Source: an uncultured Clostridia bacterium
GTDB lineage: Bacteria > Bacillota > Clostridia > TANB77 > CAG-508
Direction: 5' to 3'
Assembly: GCA_944391975.1 (NCBI GenBank)
Contig: CALXVK010000003.1
Span: 1-51,148 of the forward strand
DNA: 51,148 nt
The notes beneath the pieces were generated by a model. It had not been told where the DNA came from, searched no databases, and saw only the letters and a list, made by a program, of their open reading frames with translations. Below are positions 8,433-17,344 of the stretch, one piece after another (position 1 is the first letter of the stretch; each line of letters opens with the position of its first letter). The position numbers and the translations under genes were made by a program.

Positions 8433-10343
8433 TTAATAAGAAATTATAAATTGATCTGCTGTATATGATTTTCCAGAAAACCATGGTTCAGCTAATTTTT
8501 CTTCATCCGAATTTGCTTGTAATAAATGTCTTCCCCCTGGTGTTGAATCATAATGCACATTTCCAACTTTATTCCAACAATGTGATCCATCAGCAAGCCA
8601 AACCACTGCACATGAGGATCCACTTTTATTAATTAAAGCCTGTAAAATATAAGCATGTACAAAACAATTTCCCCTACCATTTGTTAAGCCATAATAAATA
8701 TTCGCTTCTCTACTTCCATAACTAGATGAAGTATATTTTATTCTATTATATACAACTTGTGTAATTCCAGCAGCACTTTGTCCTGCACAATAATTATTAT
8801 AAAATTCATTTACCTTTTGATTAACATCTTCTGAATCCCAATTAACAGTAATCTTTCTTCTATATGAACTAGTATTTCCAGCTTTGTCAATAGCTGAATA
8901 AGTTGCATAATATGTTCCAGCAGCAGATGTATTTACCGAACTAGAATCAACTGTAAATGTTGTATTTCCATCTTTATCATCTATAGCATAAACACCTGAT
9001 TCATAATTAACTTCAGAATGTTTATTTACTGTTAAATTACTTAGTCCATATATTTTTGGACCTGTTGTATCATGTTTAATTGTTAATATAGCTGTTTGTT
9101 CATTTACATTACCATTAACATCTGTTGCTTTTATAACAATAGATTGATCTCCCATAACACTATAATCTATAACTGTAGAAGATTCTGTTGCAACTTCTCC
9201 TGAAATATCAGAAGCTGATATTATAAAACTTTCATATCCATTAACAGTTTCATCGTCCCAAATTGTTATATTTTGAAGTTGTAAATCCGGAGGTGTTGTA
9301 TCTTGAACAACTACCTTTGAAGTATATGTTTCTCCATCAATAGTAACATTAATTTCATAAGTTCCTAAAGCCATTGTATTAACCTTAGCAAGCTCTGTTT
9401 CAGGAACTAATGCTCCAAATCTATCTACATCAATTACAATATTGGCAACAGAAAATTCACTTCCCAATTCCAAATCAACTTCTTGGATAAGCCATGTTAT
9501 AATAAGATCACATGTTCCAATAGTCTCATTTCCATACGCATCAGAAACTTTTACTACTGTTGAATATCTTCCATAATTTGTAAATTCAGGAATTTCTACA
9601 AATTCGACTTTCATCTCCGAAAAATCTTTTTTTGAAGCAATAAAATCATCTGGATTTGGAACATAATCTAAATATGCCATCATATCTTTAAATTCAACTA
9701 TTGGAGCTGTTGTGTCAATAATATTTAATTTTACTGTTTCTTGTTTTCCTTTAAAATCAAGTACTATATCTATTTCTTGAACTTTAAGTAAATCTATTGT
9801 ACTTAAATCTGTAACAAGAGATGCTCCATTTTTATAAATCTGACTTACTAAAAAACTATTTGCAGATAGATCTGTTGTTCCTAATTCAATAGTAATATCT
9901 TTAAATTTTGGTCTTACAGCTAAATATATTAATATTATTAAAAATATAAAAACTATGCATAATATAACTCGTGCTGAAATTACTAATTTATTGGATAGAA
10001 CCTTTTTACAGTTCATATCATAGAGATTATTTTTAGAATGTTTTTTTAATTTTTTACTTTTCTTTACCTTATTTTCTATCTCTTTATTTTTGCTTTCTTT
10101 TGTATCATCAGTAACTTCTTTTAATAAATCTTTTCCATTTATAACTTCTTTATATAAATCTCTCTTATTTTCATTTGTAGAATTACTATTCTTTTGCTTT
10201 TCTGTTCTTTCTTTTGATTTTTTAGCATTTTTATTTGTTCTCTTTATTCTATCTTCATTTTTTACTTCTTGAATTCTATACAAATTTTTCTCTTCAACAT
10301 TTTCTTTTGACTTTCTTACTCTCTTTTTATTTTTATTACTCAT
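8433..10343 (-). CDS. Membrane-anchored Ig-like / transglutaminase-like protein
   Basis: 636 residues. Residues 1-117 are a Lys/Glu/Asn-rich, probably disordered cytoplasmic stretch; ~118-144 form one membrane helix; ~190-490 hold several Ig-like or cadherin-like beta domains (repeated DTTAP, DTTPP and DTTGP junctions followed by SDxSG or DxxGN); the C terminus is a transglutaminase/protease-like domain with Cys560 (GRGNCFVHAY), His588 (DGSHCW) and Asp599 (HYDST) as an intact triad. It is exported in type II orientation. Such domains act as cysteine proteases or protein crosslinkers on the cell surface. It is the first of three closely spaced genes with MBOAT and SGNH. The target is unknown. 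Confidence 0.8.
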   Translation of the reverse strand: MSNKNKKRVRKSKENVEEKNLYRIQEVKNEDRIKRTNKNAKKSKERTEKQKNSNSTNENKRDLYKEVINGKDLLKEVTDDTKESKNKEIENKVKKSKKLKKHSKNNLYDMNCKKVLSNKLVISARVILCIVFIFLIILIYLAVRPKFKDITIELGTTDLSANSFLVSQIYKNGASLVTDLSTIDLLKVQEIDIVLDFKGKQETVKLNIIDTTAPIVEFKDMMAYLDYVPNPDDFIASKKDFSEMKVEFVEIPEFTNYGRYSTVVKVSDAYGNETIGTCDLIITWLIQEVDLELGSEFSVANIVIDVDRFGALVPETELAKVNTMALGTYEINVTIDGETYTSKVVVQDTTPPDLQLQNITIWDDETVNGYESFIISASDISGEVATESSTVIDYSVMGDQSIVIKATDVNGNVNEQTAILTIKHDTTGPKIYGLSNLTVNKHSEVNYESGVYAIDDKDGNTTFTVDSSSVNTSAAGTYYATYSAIDKAGNTSSYRRKITVNWDSEDVNQKVNEFYNNYCAGQSAAGITQVVYNRIKYTSSSYGSREANIYYGLTNGRGNCFVHAYILQALINKSGSSCAVVWLADGSHCWNKVGNVHYDSTPGGRHLLQANSDEEKLAEPWFSGKSYTADQFIISY

Positions 10344-10372
10344 CTCATTTTAATCCCCAAAATGTGTATTAA

Positions 10373-10894
10373 TTAATTATTTACATTTAATGTATACTCT
10401 ATAGAAGTAATTACATCGTTTTCTACTATAAAAGTAAGATTTACATCCCCTCTTGTATAAACATAACTATTTTCAACAGAATTTTCATAATCTTCTCCAT
10501 AAGCATCTAACATGTCATCTAAAGTATCTGATATTTTTATTCCTTCTTCTGTTTCAACTTCAGTATCTAAGAAATAAACATAATATACTGTATCAACTCC
10601 ATCTACTTCTGCAACATCAATTTCAATTCCTGAATATGTATAAACCTTATCATTTCCTTCAAAAGCACAACTTTGTATTTCATAGAAATCATATTCTTCT
10701 GAAATAGCATTTTCATCAAATTTAGTTCCAGGAGTAACATTTACACCTTTATATTCTACTTCATAACCATTTTCAAGTTGATTAGCATTTGCGGTTGTGT
10801 TTTCTTTTTTGTCATTATTTACTACATTAAAAATAATAACTCCAGCTATTATAATTAAAACTATAACTACTATTATTAAAATCCCTTTTTTCAT
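10373..10894 (-). CDS. Small membrane-anchored or secreted protein of unknown function
   Basis: 173 residues from the ATG at 10894, which has AGGAGGAG six bases before it; an upstream frame start at 10966 lacks one. A hydrophobic N-terminal anchor (MKKGILIIVVIVLIIIAGV) is followed by an Asn/Lys linker and a compact acidic beta-rich domain containing QSCAFEGNDKVYTYSGIEI and ISDTLDDMLDAYGEDY. I remember the SCAFEG-DK-YTYSG pattern from many anchored proteins of unknown function in Clostridia, but no activity. It lies 29 bases upstream of the transglutaminase-like gene and is likely co-transcribed with it. Confidence 0.7.
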   Translation of the reverse strand: MKKGILIIVVIVLIIIAGVIIFNVVNNDKKENTTANANQLENGYEVEYKGVNVTPGTKFDENAISEEYDFYEIQSCAFEGNDKVYTYSGIEIDVAEVDGVDTVYYVYFLDTEVETEEGIKISDTLDDMLDAYGEDYENSVENSYVYTRGDVNLTFIVENDVITSIEYTLNVNN

Positions 10895-10989
10895 AAGTAA
10901 CTCCTCCTCTTTAAAATTATCTATATAATATAATTTTTCAAATCTTTTTTCAATATATATTGACATTTTTTTTAAGTTTATTTTAATAT

Positions 10990-11367
10990 TTACTCTATAT
11001 CAATGTTTTTAATATGATTTATATATGTTTTTTCAGATGACACATAAATTTCTATAACATCAAATCTAATACATTTACAATATAATTTATTTATATATAA
11101 ATAATAATTAGCAGTATTATATATATGTTTTTTCTTATTAATAGTTATAGAATCAATAGGATTGCCATAGTGCATATTTCTTCTCGTTTTTACTTCAACA
11201 AAAACTATTTCATTTTTATCTTGAGCAATAATATCTATTTCACCTTTTGAAAATTTAAAATTTCTTTCTAATATCTTATAACCTTTTTTTATTAAAAACT
11301 CATTTGCAATGTTTTCTCCTTTGTTACCTAAAGTTTTAGAATTATTTTTATAATGTTTTTTTAACAT
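10990..11367 (-). CDS. yraN: YraN (UPF0102) family predicted nuclease
   Basis: 125 residues. GNKGENIANEFLIKKGYKIL followed by GEIDIIAQDKNEIVFVEVKT is the UPF0102 signature; E-x-D-x(n)-VEVK is the metal-binding core of the restriction-endonuclease-like fold. The role is not settled; the gene is often next to dprA or rnhB, as here. The ATG at 11367 overlaps the zero-frame end of dprA (ATGTTAA), so translation is probably coupled to termination of DprA. Confidence 0.9.
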   Translation of the reverse strand: MLKKHYKNNSKTLGNKGENIANEFLIKKGYKILERNFKFSKGEIDIIAQDKNEIVFVEVKTRRNMHYGNPIDSITINKKKHIYNTANYYLYINKLYCKCIRFDVIEIYVSSEKTYINHIKNIDIE

Positions 11368-12212
11368 AACCGTACTCCCAAAATATTTTTTACTAAATCT
11401 TCCATTTCCATTAAAATTAACAATTTAGATGTACATTTTATTGTATTATTTGTTTTAATAGAAATCTCTTCAAGACTTATTGGTTCATCACTTAATAATT
11501 CATATATTTTTCTATATTCTTTTTTTACTCTAGAATTTTGAAAAACTTTTCTTTTTTCTTTATATTTAAACTCTTCAAAATCATTTAAAATATCCTCTGT
11601 ACAAATAGTCATTATTGCTCCATCTTTTATTAATCGATTTACCCCAACACCATTTTTATTATCTAATCTACCTGGAATTGCATATACTCTTTTACCTTGC
11701 TCCCATCCTAGTTTTGCAGTAATACTTGTTCCGCTTCTGTATTCTGCCTCAATAACCAATATTGCTTTTGAAAGTCCACTTATTATTCTATTTCTATTTG
11801 GAAAATTAGAACTTTTAAATTTTGTATCATCTGAATATTCTGTTATAACTAATCCATTTTCATCTAAAATTCTATTATAGATATCCACATTTTCAACAGG
11901 ATAAATGTGATTAAATCCTGTTCCCATTACCGCAATAGTTTTACCTCCATTATTTAAAGTTTCTTCATGTGCTATTCTATCTGCTCCTATTGCCATTCCA
12001 CTTACAATAACAATATCTCTTAATGCAATATCTTTTACGAATTTTCTTTCTATATTTTTTCCATATTCAGTTATATCTCTACTTCCAATTATAGCTATAG
12101 AATCATAATTTAATAAATCTATATTGCCTTTATAATATAATCTCTGTGGCGGATTTTTTATATCTCTTAAACTATCTGGATATTTATCATCATCAAAATC
12201 TATATAATTCAT
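11348..12212 (-). CDS. dprA: DNA-processing protein DprA (probable +1 frameshift near the end)
   Basis: In the zero frame the gene ends at 11361 after 283 residues. The Rossmann-like DprA core is complete: AIIGSRDITEYGK, VSGMAIGADRIAHE, GKTIAVMGTGFNHIYP, FPNRNRIISGLS, EAEYRSGTSITAKLGWEQG and AIPGRLDN, followed by a short winged-helix-like C domain. DprA loads RecA on incoming single-stranded DNA during transformation. The third-last codon is CGG (11370-11372, R281). Skipping its C gives a tail GVGYVKKTL ending at 11348 (287 residues), closer to the usual G-x-x-Y/F-V/K DprA ending than VRLC. It lies 12 bases after comM and overlaps yraN. Confidence 0.9.
11370..11372 (-). other. CGG codon, candidate +1 frameshift site in dprA
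   Basis: The zero frame reads GTA CGG TTA TGT TAA. Skipping the C gives GTA GGT TAT GTT and a nine-residue alternative end. The change is small, so this site is supporting rather than proving evidence for the CGG pattern. Confidence 0.45.
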
Positions 12213-12224
12213 TTTAAACTCCTA

Positions 12225-13743
12225 TTATTCATTTTCAAAACTTCTATATTGTAAAGCTTCAATAATATGGTCTTCTTTTATTTCTTTTGAAATCTCCAAA
12301 TCAGCAATTGTCCTTGCAACTTTTAAAACTTTCGAATATCCGCGTGAACTTAAATTCATTTTTTCAGCTGCACTCTGTAATATCATATTAGAAGTATTAT
12401 CCAACTTACAAAATTCATTCAAAAATTTAACATTTAATTCTGAATTGCAAAAGATATTAAATTTCTTATATCGTTCATTTTGAATTTTTCTGGCATTATT
12501 TACTCTTTCTTTAATATCCTTAGATTTTTCTGAATAATTGTTATAACAATTATTATGTTTTATATTTGAAACTTGAACTTGAATATCAATTCTATCTAAT
12601 ATAGGGCCACTTATTTTATTAATATAGTTTTTTATTTGAAATTCTGTGCATTTACATGGTTTTTCTTTACTTCCAAAATATCCGCAAGGACATGGATTCA
12701 TACTTGCAACTAACATAAAATTACAAGGATATGTAATACTTGCTCCTACTCTACTAATATGAACATATTTATCTTCTAAAGGTCCTCTTAAAACTTCTAA
12801 AACATTTCTATTAAACTCTGGCAATTCATCTAAAAACAATACACCTGAATGAGATAAACTTATTTCTCCAGGTTTTGGAATTTTTCCTCCACCTATTAAA
12901 GCATTAGCTGAAATTGTATGATGTGGACTTCTAAAAGGCCTTTTTGTAATTAAAAAATTATCTTTCATATTTCCAGAAATACTATAGATTTTTGTAATTT
13001 CTAACGCTTCTTCAAATGTTAAATCTGGTAAAATAGTCTTTACTCTTTTTGCCATCATAGTCTTTCCGAGAACCAGGGCTTCCAACCATAAGTATATTAT
13101 GTCCTCCTGCTGCTGCAATCTCTAAAGCTCTTTTTGTTATTTCTTGCCCTTTTACTTCTGAAAAATCAATTTCATATTCTATTTCCTTTTCAAAAATATT
13201 TTCTATATCAGCAAATTCTCTATCTATAATAGTTTCACCTTTTAAATATTTAATTAAAGTTTGTAAATCCTGAACTCCTATAATTTCCAAATCTTTTATA
13301 ATAGCTGCTTCTTTAGCATTTTCTTTTGGTACAATTACTCTTTTAATACCATATTTTAAAGCTTCTATACATATTGGTAAAACACCATTTACTTTTTTTA
13401 CTTTACTATCTAAAGAAAGTTCTCCAATAAAAATGGAATTTGAAATATCAGCATTATCTAATATTCCAATAGACTTTAATACTCCAACAGAAATTGCTAA
13501 ATCTAAATAAGATCCTTCTTTTCTTAAATCAGCAGGAGATAAATTTATAATATATCTTCTACTAGGCATATCTATTCCACAATTTCTAATTGCTGTTTTT
13601 ACTCTTTCTTTTGATTCTTTAACACTAATATCTGGAAGTCCTATTATTTCCCACATAGGCATTCCAGACGAAACATCAACCTCTACATTAATAAGTGTTC
13701 CATTTAATCCTTGAAGAGCCATACTTTTAGTTACTGATAACAT
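12225..13743 (-). CDS. comM: ComM/YifB family Mg-chelatase-like AAA+ ATPase, read through a +1 frameshift at CGG
   Basis: The span encodes a 505-residue YifB/ComM protein, the normal length, but in two frames. The N-terminal ChlI-like domain (VEVDVSSGMPMWEIIGLPD, PSRRYIINLSPADLRKEGS) is in one frame; the rest (RPFRSPHHTISANALIGGG, SHSGVLFLDELPEF, MLVASMNPCPCGYFG, SSRGYSKVLKVARTIADL) is in the next. The break falls inside the Walker A motif: GSPGS, then CGG (13066-13068, R226), then nonsense. Dropping the C gives GSPGSGKTMMAKR, the exact expected P-loop. ComM promotes branch migration during natural transformation. GGAGG lies close before the ATG. The downstream frame has no start with its own ribosome binding site. 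It heads an operon with dprA and yraN. Confidence 0.92.
13066..13068 (-). other. CGG codon at the comM frame change (P-loop)
   Basis: The zero frame reads GGT TCT CGG AAA GAC; skipping the C gives GGT TCT GGA AAG ACT ATG, Gly-Ser-Gly-Lys-Thr-Met, the invariant Walker A sequence. The zero frame then runs 17 non-homologous codons to a stop at 13012. Confidence 0.85.
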
Positions 13744-13816
13744 ATTTCCTCCATAAACTTTTTAACAATAATATAAAAATTTAATATTTTAAAAGATTTA
13801 ATTATAAAAAGAAAAA

Positions 13817-13853
13817 GAGAGCAAAAAAAGATATAAATATCTTTTTTGCCCTC
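13817..13853 (-). terminator. Hairpin with T-tract at the very start of the comM leader
   Basis: On the minus strand GAGGGCAAAAAAGATAT and ATATCTTTTTTTGCTCTC pair, followed by TTTTTCTTTTT. It begins about 10 bases after the -10 element of the promoter at 13864-13892, so a transcript from that promoter folds into it at once. It has the form of an intrinsic terminator; a 5' stabilising hairpin is the alternative. Confidence 0.65.
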
Positions 13854-13863
13854 ACATATTGCA

Positions 13864-13892
13864 ATTATATTGCATTCTTTTTTAATTGTCAA
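13864..13892 (-). promoter_or_regulatory. Perfect consensus sigma-A promoter upstream of comM
   Basis: TTGACA (13892-13887), a 17-base spacer and TATAAT (13869-13864) on the minus strand. The expected start is near 13857, and comM begins at 13743. The only thing between them is the hairpin at 13817-13853. Confidence 0.8.
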
Positions 13893-13911
13893 TAGTTTTA
13901 TTTTTTTATAC

Positions 13912-13943
13912 AAAAAAGCTCTTGCATTTTTACAAGAGCCTTT
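13912..13943 (-). terminator. Intrinsic terminator of the G5/3D-domain gene
   Basis: GGCTCTTG and CAAGAGC form the stem around a 7-8-base loop on the minus strand, followed by TTTTTT, directly after the stop of the gene at 13952. Confidence 0.8.
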
Positions 13944-13951
13944 AATTATTT

Positions 13952-14902
13952 TTAATAATATACATATACCTCAAGGTTTCTTCTACCAAAATTAATACAT
14001 TCTGCAGCAGTATCCATATAAACATCTATATGTCCATCTGTAATTGCTCCACCTCTATCTTCTACTACAAACCATCCACCATTTGCATAATTTGCAAAAT
14101 ATGGAATATAAACGACTGTTCCAAGTGGTATTGATGGTCCAGCAGCAACTGTGTATCCTGATGATGGCCATGCACCTGATGCTGTTCTATTTCCTGTTGC
14201 AGTATACGCTGAAACACTTTTTGTTGAAACTGTAGGTGTAGCTCCACTAACACTATTTGCTAACGTTAATCCTGAGCCTGAAGCTTGATAAGAAGTTGAA
14301 CGACTAACAACTCTTGATGAAATTTGAACTATTCTATCTACTGGTTCTTTAATAACAGTTTCTGATATAACAGTTCTTTCAACTTCCACATCATCTTGAT
14401 ATTTAACTTTATATTTTACTTCTTTTAATCCGTTCTCACCTTCTTGTAGAACTGTATCTCTAGTTTCAGTACCTGATGTTGAAACATCTTTTGTAACAGT
14501 TTCATATGGAATTTCAACTTGCTCAGTAATTATTTTTTCTGTTACTGTAACATAATTTCCTAAAATCTGTTCAGTTGTAATACTTGAAACTTCTTCTGCT
14601 ACAACAACTGGCTCACTATCTTTTTTAGTTATTTCAATTGTTTTTGCAGCATTGATATCTGATTCTAAACTTGGTGTAACTTCCTCATCTTCTAATAATA
14701 CAATATTATTTTCTTCTAAAATCTCTGATACTTTAGTTTTCGTTGTCATAACTGAGATTGATGTTTCATCAGAGAATTTTATAGTAATATAATTTATATC
14801 ACTTCTTGTTGCAAATACTCCAACTGCCAATAAACCAATTACTATAATACTAACAAAAATAATTCTTCTAATTATTTTTCCGGATGAACTTTCCACTTTC
14901 AT
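13952..14902 (-). CDS. YabE-like cell wall protein with DUF348, G5 and 3D domains
   Basis: 316 residues. One N-terminal membrane segment or signal (residues ~10-32), a DUF348 segment (ISVMTTKTKVSEILEENNIV), a G5 domain (ending near residue 195), a Ser/Thr-rich linker and a C-terminal 3D domain with the three aspartates in GGWFVVEDRGGAITDGHIDV and VYMDT. This is the architecture of YabE and resuscitation-promoting-factor-like proteins of Firmicutes; the 3D domain is a lytic-transglycosylase-type peptidoglycan hydrolase fold. A consensus promoter lies at 14953-14981 and a terminator follows the stop, so it is a single-gene unit. GAAAGGA precedes the ATG. Confidence 0.88.
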   Translation of the reverse strand: MKVESSSGKIIRRIIFVSIIVIGLLAVGVFATRSDINYITIKFSDETSISVMTTKTKVSEILEENNIVLLEDEEVTPSLESDINAAKTIEITKKDSEPVVVAEEVSSITTEQILGNYVTVTEKIITEQVEIPYETVTKDVSTSGTETRDTVLQEGENGLKEVKYKVKYQDDVEVERTVISETVIKEPVDRIVQISSRVVSRSTSYQASGSGLTLANSVSGATPTVSTKSVSAYTATGNRTASGAWPSSGYTVAAGPSIPLGTVVYIPYFANYANGGWFVVEDRGGAITDGHIDVYMDTAAECINFGRRNLEVYVYY

Positions 14903-14952
14903 ATAAAAATCCTTTCTTGAATAAAATAAAAGTCTTTTTCAACCACGAAGCT

Positions 14953-14981
14953 ATTATACTATTATTGTTAATATTTGTCAA
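14953..14981 (-). promoter_or_regulatory. Consensus promoter of the G5/3D-domain gene
   Basis: TTGACA (14981-14976), 17-base spacer, TATAAT (14958-14953) on the minus strand, about 50 bases before the ATG at 14902. The leader is too short for a riboswitch. Confidence 0.8.
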
Positions 14982-15076
14982 ATACGTTTCCATATTATAT
15001 AATATGTCCAACATTTACGGTTATAACAATTTTTGGATTTTTTTACCAAAATTATTTTTTTGTATAACAATTTTTA

Positions 15077-16102
15077 TTATTCAAAAAAATCTTTTTTAAA
15101 AAGTGATAAATCAACTCTAGCCGTAATTTCATCGCCTGCTCCATTCTCACTAAATTGCCATCCAACAGTTTTTTTATTTAAATCTAAATTATCAGCTCCT
15201 TCTTGTGTTGTTATATCAAAATACCAATAATCTGGAATTGTATCTTCCTCAGGATAATATGCTATCCAAAACTTAGTATCTAAAGATGATAAATATAAAT
15301 TAGCTGTATGAGCATTAGAATACACTATTGTATCAATATTTTCATCTTTTAGTGAATCAATAAGTTCTTGAACTAATTCTGCCCTTTCATTCCAAATGTC
15401 ATCTGCACGTCCTTCACCATTATGTCTTTCAATATCTAGGGCTACTGGTAACGTACAATATTCGCCTGCATTTTCATCTAAAAAGTTTTTTATAAAGTCT
15501 ACCTCTTCTTCTATTTCCTCTGTATTTAAAGCTTCATCTAAAAAATAAAATCCATATGGAATTCCTAAATATTCACATGCATCTACAAATATTTGATAAT
15601 TTGAGTCTACATACATAACTCCTTCCTTGCCATATCCTCTTCCTCCAGCTCTTATATATACATAAGAAATCTCATTTTCTATTAAAAAAACTTCATATTC
15701 TTCTTTTGTATCAAAATCAGTTTCATAATTAAATTTAGAAACATCAGAAACTAACACTCTTTCCTTATTTATTTCTTCAAAATATTGAACATTTTCAGCT
15801 CTTACATATCCATTTTTTCTTCCATCAACTTTTACTTTATACCAATCTATACCATCCTGTTCAAACTCATCTAAAATATAAACATTTTCACCTTTATTTA
15901 AAACTTTAATTTGTTTTACATTATCTGTTTTAGCTTCTTTATAAAAAGGTGCATATTCACTAATTACAATAGCATGTATAGAGGCATCAATTTCAGATTG
16001 ATTTTTTCTATCTAAATATATAACTATACCTATAGCGCAAATAATTAAAATTATAACAGCTATAAATATCATTAAAAATATTTTTTTCTTTTTATTTTCC
16101 AT
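15077..16102 (-). CDS. GH25 family muramidase with SH3-like domain, membrane-anchored
   Basis: 341 residues. Residues ~8-30 are a membrane helix; ~45-108 look like a bacterial SH3 domain (GENVYILDEFEQDGIDWYKV, NGYVRAENV); ~115-341 form a GH25 lysozyme barrel with Asp120 (VSDVSKF), the catalytic D223-x-E225 pair (VALDIERHN), YIRAGGRGYGKEG and the C-terminal WQFSENG strand. It should cut the muramic acid-glucosamine bond of peptidoglycan on the outer face of the membrane. AGGAG stands before the ATG. It is followed on the same strand by the G5/3D gene, which has its own promoter. Confidence 0.9.
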   Translation of the reverse strand: MENKKKKIFLMIFIAVIILIICAIGIVIYLDRKNQSEIDASIHAIVISEYAPFYKEAKTDNVKQIKVLNKGENVYILDEFEQDGIDWYKVKVDGRKNGYVRAENVQYFEEINKERVLVSDVSKFNYETDFDTKEEYEVFLIENEISYVYIRAGGRGYGKEGVMYVDSNYQIFVDACEYLGIPYGFYFLDEALNTEEIEEEVDFIKNFLDENAGEYCTLPVALDIERHNGEGRADDIWNERAELVQELIDSLKDENIDTIVYSNAHTANLYLSSLDTKFWIAYYPEEDTIPDYWYFDITTQEGADNLDLNKKTVGWQFSENGAGDEITARVDLSLFKKDFFE

Positions 16103-16219
16103 ACATTACTCCTATTATTTAGTTCAAATTTTAGTAATACCATTCTAACATTTAAATCTACAATTTGTCTATAGAAATTTATCTTTATATTTTATATATT
16201 AGTTTTAAAAATATAAAAA

Positions 16220-16245
16220 AGAATTCTCTTTTAAAAGAGAATTCT
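16220..16245 (-). terminator. Palindromic terminator after the cohesin-like gene
   Basis: AGAATTCTCTTTT and AAAAGAGAATTCT form a perfect 26-base palindrome flanked by A- and T-runs, 22 bases after the stop codon of the gene at 16267. Confidence 0.6.
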
Positions 16246-16266
16246 AAAAATTAATTATCATTTTTA

Positions 16267-17109
16267 TTAAAATTTACTATATTTTTCATATTTCTTATAG
16301 AATATAAATCCTGCAATTATTAAGGCTATAATAGGTAAAATTACAATTTTATAACCTGCATTTGGTAAACTTCCAGATGCTGTTGTATTATCTACTCTAT
16401 TATTTTGATTATTACCACTATTTGAAACATTATTTCTATTTGCATTATTATCAACTTCATTATCTGTATTATTGTCTATAACATTATTGGTATTATTTGA
16501 ATTATTATTATCTTCTTCAGCTGGTACTCCAATCACAAGATCCAATGATTCACTTACTTTTTCTGATTTATCTGATACTCCTGAAAATACTTGGAATAAT
16601 GAATATGTAATTGCATCTTCATATGTTCCTGTTGACACTCCTGGTTTTACTTTAAAAGTAATTGTAAGTATATCTGTATCTGGTGTAACAGCACTAGCCA
16701 AATTAATTACTATTCTATAATCTCCTCTTCCAGATTCTGGTGAATCATTAAAAGTAATTCCTGTATCAATTTCATTCATTTCCTCAGTTGATAAATTTGT
16801 TACATCATATATATCTAAAATATTATTTTCATCTATTTCTACTTTACCATCAGAATTTGTAACTATACTATTTACTGTTAAATCTTCTAAAACATCTTCA
16901 TTAATATTGACATATCCCTCAACAGCAGTAATTCCTGATGTTGTATCAAAATCTTTTAAAGATAAAGTAACTGTAAACTCATCTCCTGCATGTAATGCTC
17001 CAGAATTTGATGGTGTAATGTTAATGCTTCCACTGATTGTAGCATAAACACTTGTACACAAAAGCATAAGCATTAAAACAACATAAAATACTACCTGTCT
17101 CTTTTTCAT
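16267..17109 (-). CDS. Cohesin-like surface protein with LPNAG C-terminal sorting-type signal
   Basis: 280 residues from the ATG at 17109 (a second ATG at 17115 is too close to GGGAG). Signal peptide to about residue 24, then a ~165-residue beta domain (INITPSNSGALHAGDEFTV ... GITAVEGYVNINEDVLE ... ILTITFKVKPG) that resembles cohesin-type domains, a ~55-residue Asn-rich linker and a C terminus of SLPNAG, a hydrophobic helix and KKYEKY. The order LPxxG-helix-basic tail is that of sortase substrates, although LPNAG deviates from LPxTG. The partner of the domain is unknown; the next gene upstream on the strand ends in a dockerin-like half repeat. The cohesin call is by pattern only. Confidence 0.6.
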   Translation of the reverse strand: MKKRQVVFYVVLMLMLLCTSVYATISGSINITPSNSGALHAGDEFTVTLSLKDFDTTSGITAVEGYVNINEDVLEDLTVNSIVTNSDGKVEIDENNILDIYDVTNLSTEEMNEIDTGITFNDSPESGRGDYRIVINLASAVTPDTDILTITFKVKPGVSTGTYEDAITYSLFQVFSGVSDKSEKVSESLDLVIGVPAEEDNNNSNNTNNVIDNNTDNEVDNNANRNNVSNSGNNQNNRVDNTTASGSLPNAGYKIVILPIIALIIAGFIFYKKYEKYSKF

Positions 17110-17255
17110 AAGCATATTCTCCCTATTAAATTAATTTCATAATACTAAAATAACATTAAATAATAAAAAAATCAATACCTTTTTCTGACATTTTTCGATT
17201 TTATAAACCTTTTTTAATAATTAAATTTTAAAATAAAAATTTTTTTATAAACTAT

Positions 17256-17289
17256 AAATAACTTACTGCCTAATAACAGTAAGTTATTT
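17256..17289. terminator. Hairpin downstream of the LRR gene
   Basis: AAATAACTTACTG (17256-17268) pairs with CAGTAAGTTATTT (17277-17289). It lies between the stop of the LRR gene (17345) and the start of the cohesin-like gene. The T-run after it is poor, so termination may be partial. Confidence 0.5.
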
Positions 17290-17306
17290 ATATATATATA
17301 TATATA
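17289..17306. repeat. (TA)9 microsatellite
   Basis: Nine uninterrupted TA units abut the hairpin at 17256-17289. Such tracts slip easily; its position between two surface protein genes is of interest only for that reason. Confidence 0.8.
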
Positions 17307-17344
17307 TTTAAGAAGGAAATGTCTATTATTTTTTCTTTTCTTTT

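Noticed and set aside
12225..13118. Second half of comM as a separate gene
   Set aside because: It has no ribosome binding site, its first ~15 residues match nothing, and it overlaps the first half. One base restores the full 505-residue protein.
13731..13913. 60-codon minus-strand ORF upstream of comM
   Set aside because: It runs through the promoter and leader hairpin, has no ribosome binding site and is low-complexity.
14903..14990. Riboswitch leader before the G5/3D-domain gene
   Set aside because: Genes of this type often have one, but here the promoter lies only about 50 bases before the start, leaving no room.
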